The notes under the pieces: model-generated | Seen by the model: only the letters and a program-made list of their open reading frames with translations | What the model was told of the DNA's origin: nothing | Databases searched by the model: none | Program-made: the position numbers and the translations under genes | Origin: JAMCRM01 sp041685075 | GTDB taxonomy: Bacteria > Acidobacteriota > Terriglobia > Bryobacterales > Bryobacteraceae | Assembly: GCA_041685075.1 (NCBI GenBank) | Contig: JAWLGN010000228.1 | Coordinates: forward strand, 1-8,800 | DNA: 8,800 nt | Reading direction: 5' to 3' | Shown: one piece after another, positions 4,695 to 8,800 of the stretch | Numbering within the stretch: position 1 is the stretch's first letter | How the letters are laid out: every line of letters begins with the position of its first letter

Positions 4695-7349
4695 TCAGGC
4701 GGTAACCGTCACCCTCAGGCCGCTGCCTTCCCGCACCTCCACCGCCTCCCGCAGGCGGATCTCGATACCGCCGTCCAGCGCCGCCACTTCGTGCGCCAGT
4801 GCCTTGCCGTCCAGCAAAACCGACGCCCGGGCGCCCGACCCTGCCAGCTCGATGGTCTTCACCCGCAGTCGTCCGAAATCCGGTTGAACGCTCAACCGCA
4901 CGCCCGCCGCCTGCTGATCGAGCGAGAACACGCCCCAGCCCGTCCCCGCCGACCAGAAGCACCGGAACGCCTTGCCGGCCTGCTTGGGACGCACCGCCAG
5001 CCTGCCCCGCGCCGCGTGATACTCAAATCCGCTCAGCGCCACGACCGCCGACCACGCCGCCATGGCTCGCGCGTAATGATGCCCGCACTCGGCCTCGTCC
5101 CAAGGATTGCGCCGCTCCCCGTCGTACCGGCTGCGCAGGTCCGTGATCAGCCGCACCCCTTCCTCCACCAACCCGGCTTCGATCATCGCCACCGCGGCGG
5201 TATACTCCAGCCCGGTCCACACCTCCGCGTAGTAGGGAAACGGAATCCGCGGCCGCGGCGCCTTGCCGTAGTCGCACACCAGCAGCCCCGGCTCTTCGTT
5301 CAAGGCATAGGTGCGCTGCACGGAATCGTGCTCCGCGAGGCTGGGCCGGCGATTATAGCGATACACCGACTCCATCGCCTTGCGGATGTTGCGCCGGTCC
5401 ACCAGGGCCCCCAACCCCGCCAGGTCCGCCAGGTACTGTCCCACGAGCTGGTCCGCCAGGCACCCCTCGCCCACCTGGAACTCCGGCTTTTCCGTGTCCT
5501 CCGAGCCCATCGAACTCAGCAGCGCCGGTGCAACCGCCTCCCGGCGCACACCCCGCACTTTCTGGACGTAGTACTCGCCGTTGAACAGGTTGGCGTCGAT
5601 CCACCGGCTGCCGTTTTCAAACAGCCGGCGGTACTCGGCTGCGGCGGAGGCGTCTCCCACCTCGCGCGCCATCTCCTCGCCGGCGCGCAGCGCGGCCAGG
5701 TAGTAGATGCCGCACTGCGGGTTGGGACCGTAGAACTCCACGTCGTAGGTGTTGTGCTGCACGCCTTCCATCACGCCGTCGCGGTCGGCATCCCAGCCGC
5801 CCGGCACCCAGGCGAACTCCAGCGCCTTCTTGATGCGCGGCCACATGGCGCGCAGCCACTGGGTATCTCCGGAGAGTCGCCAGTCGTGGTACGCCTTGAC
5901 GATCTGACCCATCTGCCCGTCGGCGGCGGCAAAGCCCGACCGCTCCTTGCCATCCGGCAGCAGTTGGCGGAAGTGAATGGCACCGGCATCGTCCAACGAA
6001 TAGCCGAACGCGGCGCCCCGCAGCGAGCGCGCAAACGTGGGGAACAAGTAGGTGGTGGTGGTTTCATAGTTCCACACGTGCGTGCAGTTGCCGGGACAGC
6101 AGCCCCGGGTATTATTGGAGCCCTCGAAGCCGTGGAATTCGCCGTCCGCCGTGCGGAAGCAGGTAGTGGTGGCCAGCGTCGAAAGATTCGCCGATGCGGC
6201 CTCCTTCACCGCCGCCGGCAGCGTGCTGGCGCGCAGGCGGGCTGCGAACTGCCGGGTGCGCCGCTCCAGTTGCGCCAGGTTCCGCGCGGCATGTTCGGCC
6301 GCTTCCCAAGCCCCTGCGAAGCGCCGGCAGTAGTGGTTGCCGATGACGGTCTGCTCCTCGCCCTTGGGGGCCCGCCACCCGCAGCGTTCCGGCGTGCGGT
6401 TCGGAAACCGCCAGGCCAGCAAAAAGGTGAACTCCTCGCTGGCGCCCGGCGCAATCGTGCGGGAGAGGCACAGCGACCCGACCTTGTTGACCGCCTCAGC
6501 CTGCGGCCCCAGCTCTCCATCGGCTGTGAAATCGTCCCAGAAGAGCATGGGGGAGTTCCACCAGCCTCCCCGCGGCCAGCCGGCGAGCGCCGTCACCCGC
6601 ATGCCGCCGGAGACCATCGCCGCGAGCGCGAACTCGCCCTGGAGCGGATCGCTCTCCGCCAGCCCCGGGTTGCTCATCAGGATGCCCTGCAGCGGTCCAG
6701 CCAGCCGCAGTTGGTTCACGCGTCCGTCGTCGCGCGGTCGCCCGCCTCCCCTCACAGGGTTCTCGATCGACCATGCAATCGACACCGCCGCCGCCTGCTG
6801 CCCCGGGTTCGCAACCCTGTACCGCAGCACCGCCACGGGCAAACCCGACTCCTCCGGATCGTGCGGAATAAACGGGCTGAACGCCTCCAGCCGCACCCGC
6901 ACCGGCAGCCGGGCATCGCGGAACTCCACCCGCGCCAGCGGATACTCCCCGGTGAAGGTAGCGCCCGCCAGCCGGCTCAGTCCCGGGGCGTTGTTCGACC
7001 CCAGCCCCGAAGGTCCCTCGTAAGGCGGCAGCAGCCGCGACTCCAGCACCCGCGCCACCGCTTCGCCCTTCCCCGCGCGCGCCCAGATGGCCGGAAAGGC
7101 GTAGGGCGGCGAATTGCCCTTGTCCGGCTTGTTGAAGATTTCCCAATCGCGCAGTTGGCCGCGCCCGCCCAGGCTGATACTCCCCGCCGCCACGCCGCCC
7201 AACGGGAAGGCGATCATCGCCAGCCGCCGCCCGCTGAACACCCGCGGGAAACCGGCCTCGGGCGCCGCCGGAGCCGCCGCTCCCGCGGGCAGCCGAGCCG
7301 TTCCAGCCGCCGCCACCTGCTGCAAGAATCTCCGCCGATTCGGCCTCAT
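4695..7349 (-). CDS. GH116-family glycoside hydrolase (GBA2-like beta-glucosidase/glucosylceramidase type), Tat-exported
   Basis: Predicted beta-glycosidase, 884 aa, close to family length. Residues 4-11 (N-RRRFLQQ) form a twin-arginine motif followed by an Ala-rich stretch to about 31, so export of the folded enzyme to the periplasm is likely. About 36-350 is the N-terminal beta-domain (IAFPLGGVAAGSISLGGRGQLRDWEIFN). About 375-780 is the (alpha/alpha)6 catalytic domain (DUF608): CTHVWNYE with Glu429 as likely nucleophile, DADRDGVMEG, NTYDVEFYGPN with Asp536 as likely acid/base by comparison with GBA2, EVWTGLEYT (709-717) and ECGHHYARAMAAW (754-766). The last 100 residues are a beta-rich tail. 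ATG 7349 is chosen over an upstream in-frame start at 7487 because AGGAGG lies 4 nt ahead, the Tat signal begins there, and 7487 would lie inside the ROK gene. GH116 covers glucosidases, xylosidases and N-acetylglucosaminidases, so the exact substrate is open. Confidence 0.93.
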   Translation of the reverse strand: MRPNRRRFLQQVAAAGTARLPAGAAAPAAPEAGFPRVFSGRRLAMIAFPLGGVAAGSISLGGRGQLRDWEIFNKPDKGNSPPYAFPAIWARAGKGEAVARVLESRLLPPYEGPSGLGSNNAPGLSRLAGATFTGEYPLARVEFRDARLPVRVRLEAFSPFIPHDPEESGLPVAVLRYRVANPGQQAAAVSIAWSIENPVRGGGRPRDDGRVNQLRLAGPLQGILMSNPGLAESDPLQGEFALAAMVSGGMRVTALAGWPRGGWWNSPMLFWDDFTADGELGPQAEAVNKVGSLCLSRTIAPGASEEFTFLLAWRFPNRTPERCGWRAPKGEEQTVIGNHYCRRFAGAWEAAEHAARNLAQLERRTRQFAARLRASTLPAAVKEAASANLSTLATTTCFRTADGEFHGFEGSNNTRGCCPGNCTHVWNYETTTTYLFPTFARSLRGAAFGYSLDDAGAIHFRQLLPDGKERSGFAAADGQMGQIVKAYHDWRLSGDTQWLRAMWPRIKKALEFAWVPGGWDADRDGVMEGVQHNTYDVEFYGPNPQCGIYYLAALRAGEEMAREVGDASAAAEYRRLFENGSRWIDANLFNGEYYVQKVRGVRREAVAPALLSSMGSEDTEKPEFQVGEGCLADQLVGQYLADLAGLGALVDRRNIRKAMESVYRYNRRPSLAEHDSVQRTYALNEEPGLLVCDYGKAPRPRIPFPYYAEVWTGLEYTAAVAMIEAGLVEEGVRLITDLRSRYDGERRNPWDEAECGHHYARAMAAWSAVVALSGFEYHAARGRLAVRPKQAGKAFRCFWSAGTGWGVFSLDQQAAGVRLSVQPDFGRLRVKTIELAGSGARASVLLDGKALAHEVAALDGGIEIRLREAVEVREGSGLRVTVTA

Positions 7350-7353
7350 AGCT

Positions 7354-7359
7354 CCTCCT
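7354..7359 (-). promoter_or_regulatory. Ribosome binding site of the GH116 gene
   Basis: AGGAGG on the minus strand, 4 nt before the ATG at 7349; the overlapping GGAGGAG register gives similar spacing. It decides the start against longer in-frame options. Confidence 0.8.
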
Positions 7360-7373
7360 GCTTCGAGAACGCC

Positions 7374-7401
7374 ATCATACAGCAAACCCGGTGGCTGGAA
7401 A
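7374..7401 (-). promoter_or_regulatory. Possible promoter of the GH116 gene
   Basis: The minus strand reads TTTCCA (7401-7396, 4 of 6), a 16-bp spacer, then TATGAT (7379-7374, 5 of 6), about 25 bp before the start codon. It lies in the 94-bp space shared with the divergent ROK gene, where a ROK regulator would be expected to bind. I see no clean palindromic operator here. Confidence 0.4.
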
Positions 7402-7417
7402 TGGTTTACAGTGGGGC

Positions 7418-7423
7418 TACAAT
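7418..7423 (+). promoter_or_regulatory. Possible -10 element of the ROK gene
   Basis: TACAAT (5 of 6 to TATAAT), 20 nt before the ATG at 7444. The hexamer 17 bp upstream (CTGGAA, 7395-7400) matches -35 poorly, so this is only a half-supported promoter. Confidence 0.3.
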
Positions 7424-7443
7424 AGATCCGGCAGGGGAATGGC

Positions 7444-8640
7444 ATGCGGAAGAGCCGCTCATTTACCGAACTCGTCTTTTGGCACATCTTCGACCACCCC
7501 TATTGCCAGCGCGGCGACATCGGGGAACACTTCGAGGTGAGCGCCGCCACCGTCTCCAGAACCCTGCAAACGCTGCTCGAAAAACAGCTCGTCGTAGAAA
7601 CCCTCTCCCGCCAGGCAGCGCCCGGACGCCAGCCCCGCCTGCTGGCCGTCAACCCCCAACTGGCCGGCCTGCTGGGCATCGAAGTAGATCTGGACCGCGT
7701 GGTCGCCGCCATCACCGATCTTTCCGGAACCCTGCTGGGACGCGGCGCGGCACGCTGCGATGTCAGCGCCGGCATCGAACCCATGCTCGCCGCCGCCCGT
7801 AAGGCCGCCGACGTGGCCCTCGCCGACGCCGGCATCGCTTCCTCCGAACTCCGCCACCTTGGCGTCGGGCACCCCGGAGTGGTCGATAGCGACGGCGTCT
7901 GCGTCTCCTGGGCCAACGCCCCCGGCTGGCGCCACATCCCCATGCGCAAGGCGCTGGAGGACGCTTTCGGCCTCCAGGCCGCCATCGACGACCGTTCTCG
8001 TGCCCACGCCCTCGGCGACCGCCACACCTCCCCGGAAGACGCCCGCCATCCCAACGCTCTCTATGTCGTCGCCGGCACCGGCATCGGCATGGCTATCTTC
8101 CTCGACGGCCGCCTCTTCCGCGGCTCGACCCGCGGCAGCGGCGAATTCGGCCACACCGTCATCGATCCCGCCGGCCCGCTGTGCGGCTGCGGCAATCGCG
8201 GCTGCGTCGAATCCTTCGCCAGCATCGGCGCCATCGTCCAGTTCGTTAACGCGGCCCGGCCCAGCGCCGGCCTCACCATGGAAAAGATCGCCCAGGCGGC
8301 CACCGCCGGCGACCCCCTCGCTCTCCACGCCATCCAGCGCGCCGGCTCCGCCCTCGGGGTGGGCATTGCCAACATGGTTCAGGTGCTCAACCCGTCGCTG
8401 GTGGTCCTGAGCGGCCGTCTCGTACGGCTCACCGGCAACCGGCTGTTCGATGCCGTGCGGGAGGCGATCCAGAAATACTGCCTCGAACTGCCCTCGCGCA
8501 GCGTCGAGGTCCGCACCGCCAGGGTGAAGAAGGATATCTGCGCCGTCGGCTGCGCCATGTTGGCGGCCGAACCCGCCGCGGCCCGCGTGCTCCGCGAGCG
8601 TCTCTCCGATCCATTTACGGATGGCGCCGCGTGGAACTAG
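7444..8640 (+). CDS. ROK-family transcriptional regulator
   Basis: Predicted sugar-responsive DNA-binding regulator, 398 aa, typical of NagC/XylR-type ROK proteins. Residues about 5-68 form a winged helix-turn-helix: RGDIGEHFEVSAATVSRTLQTLLEKQLV is the HTH, and GRQPRLLAVNP is the wing-to-ROK junction. The ROK domain runs from about 75. The usual N-terminal phosphate loop (DxGxT) is replaced by LGIEVDLDR, so kinase activity is unlikely. The sugar-binding centre is kept: DDRSRAHALGD with Asp183 at the catalytic-Asp position, and GEFGH (233-237). The zinc motif C-x-C-G-x-x-G-C-x-E is intact (Cys247, Cys249, Cys254, Glu256), with His237 as probable fourth ligand. The start has AGGGGA 5 nt upstream. 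Being divergent from GH116, it probably controls that gene and itself in response to a sugar (inference). The 31-nt gap to the next gene suggests co-transcription. Confidence 0.94.
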   Translation: MRKSRSFTELVFWHIFDHPYCQRGDIGEHFEVSAATVSRTLQTLLEKQLVVETLSRQAAPGRQPRLLAVNPQLAGLLGIEVDLDRVVAAITDLSGTLLGRGAARCDVSAGIEPMLAAARKAADVALADAGIASSELRHLGVGHPGVVDSDGVCVSWANAPGWRHIPMRKALEDAFGLQAAIDDRSRAHALGDRHTSPEDARHPNALYVVAGTGIGMAIFLDGRLFRGSTRGSGEFGHTVIDPAGPLCGCGNRGCVESFASIGAIVQFVNAARPSAGLTMEKIAQAATAGDPLALHAIQRAGSALGVGIANMVQVLNPSLVVLSGRLVRLTGNRLFDAVREAIQKYCLELPSRSVEVRTARVKKDICAVGCAMLAAEPAAARVLRERLSDPFTDGAAWN

Positions 8641-8671
8641 CGCACCCGCGAGCGCTCTACAGGAAAACCCC

Positions 8672-8800
8672 ATGAGACACACCACGCTACTCCGTCAGTA
8701 CCTCCTCGCTCCCGAGATCCTGGTCATTCCCGGAGTCCCCGACCCCCTCTGCGCGCGCATCGCCCGCCGCGCCGGCTTCAAGGCCGTTTTCGTGAGCGGC
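8672..8800 (+). CDS. PEP mutase / isocitrate lyase superfamily protein (partial, N-terminus only)
   Basis: Only 43 codons are in the window. The translation contains LLAPEILVIPGVPDPLCARI and RRAGFKAVFVSG, the start of the first beta-strands and Ser-Gly turn of the PEP mutase/isocitrate lyase family (methylisocitrate lyase, dimethylmalate lyase, carboxyphosphonoenolpyruvate mutase and oxaloacetate decarboxylase relatives). Members form or cleave C-C or P-C bonds in 2-oxo or dicarboxylic acids in the cytoplasm. The specific reaction depends on residues beyond the edge (for example the K-[KR]-C-G-H loop), so no symbol is given. AGGA (8661-8664) lies 7 nt before the ATG. It follows the ROK stop codon by 31 nt on the same strand and is probably in the same transcript. 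Confidence 0.85.
   Translation, partial: MRHTTLLRQYLLAPEILVIPGVPDPLCARIARRAGFKAVFVSG

Noticed and set aside
7350..7487. N-terminal extension of the GH116 gene to 7487
   Set aside because: It would overlap the ROK gene start and bury the twin-arginine signal inside the protein; AGGAGG next to ATG 7349 decides.
4791..7802. 1003-codon open frame on the plus strand opposite the GH116 gene
   Set aside because: It is rich in Arg, Pro, His and Gln with no domain and covers a clearly real gene on the other strand. It also runs into the ROK gene in another frame. Long antisense frames are expected at this GC content.
7459..8685. 408-codon minus-strand frame opposite the ROK gene
   Set aside because: Gly/Ala/Asp-rich low-complexity translation antisense to an intact ROK protein; no ribosome site or domain.

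Overview
This is a GC-rich bacterial window. It most resembles an acidobacterium of the Solibacter/Bryobacter type, judging from an Oar-like TonB receptor with a carboxypeptidase-regulatory N-terminus, a Tat-exported GH116 enzyme and a ROK regulator. That placement is inference from gene content and composition; no marker gene is present. I see no rRNA, tRNA, CRISPR array or transposase.

Layout, left to right. (1) Positions 1-553, minus strand: the first 184 codons of a TonB-dependent outer-membrane receptor that continues off the left edge. (2) Positions 554-1074: a 521-bp gene-free stretch. Near its right end, pointing left toward the receptor, lies a near-consensus sigma-70-type promoter (TTGACA, 18 bp, TAAAAT). 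The receptor may therefore have a leader of about 430 nt, or a separate small RNA may lie in front of it. The stretch holds several short dyads and one 24-bp interrupted palindrome. (3) Positions 1075-3708, minus: a patatin-like phospholipase. Its N-terminal helical half resembles the DUF4071/TRAFs-binding (TPR-S-like) module, and its C-terminus has about three membrane segments. (4) Positions 3758-4693, plus: a 311-aa helical protein I do not recognise, divergent from the phospholipase across 49 bp. (5) Positions 4695-7349, minus: a GH116 (GBA2-like) glycoside hydrolase with a twin-arginine signal, convergent with gene 4 with one base between the stop codons. (6) Positions 7444-8640, plus: a ROK-family regulator divergent from the GH116 gene across 94 bp. 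(7) Positions 8672-8800, plus: the first 43 codons of a PEP mutase/isocitrate lyase superfamily protein that runs off the right edge, probably co-transcribed with the ROK gene.

How they may work together. The right half looks like a small carbohydrate-utilisation locus: a sugar-sensing ROK regulator next to an exported glycosidase, followed by a carbon-metabolism enzyme. The receptor at the left edge could import oligosaccharide or another ligand, but nothing in the sequence ties it to that locus. The phospholipase and its divergent neighbour form a separate unit. The phospholipase architecture (sensor-like N-terminus, lipase core, membrane anchor) is the most unusual thing here. It recalls membrane-attacking effectors of bacterial conflict systems, although no cyclase, NTPase or other recognisable partner is visible.
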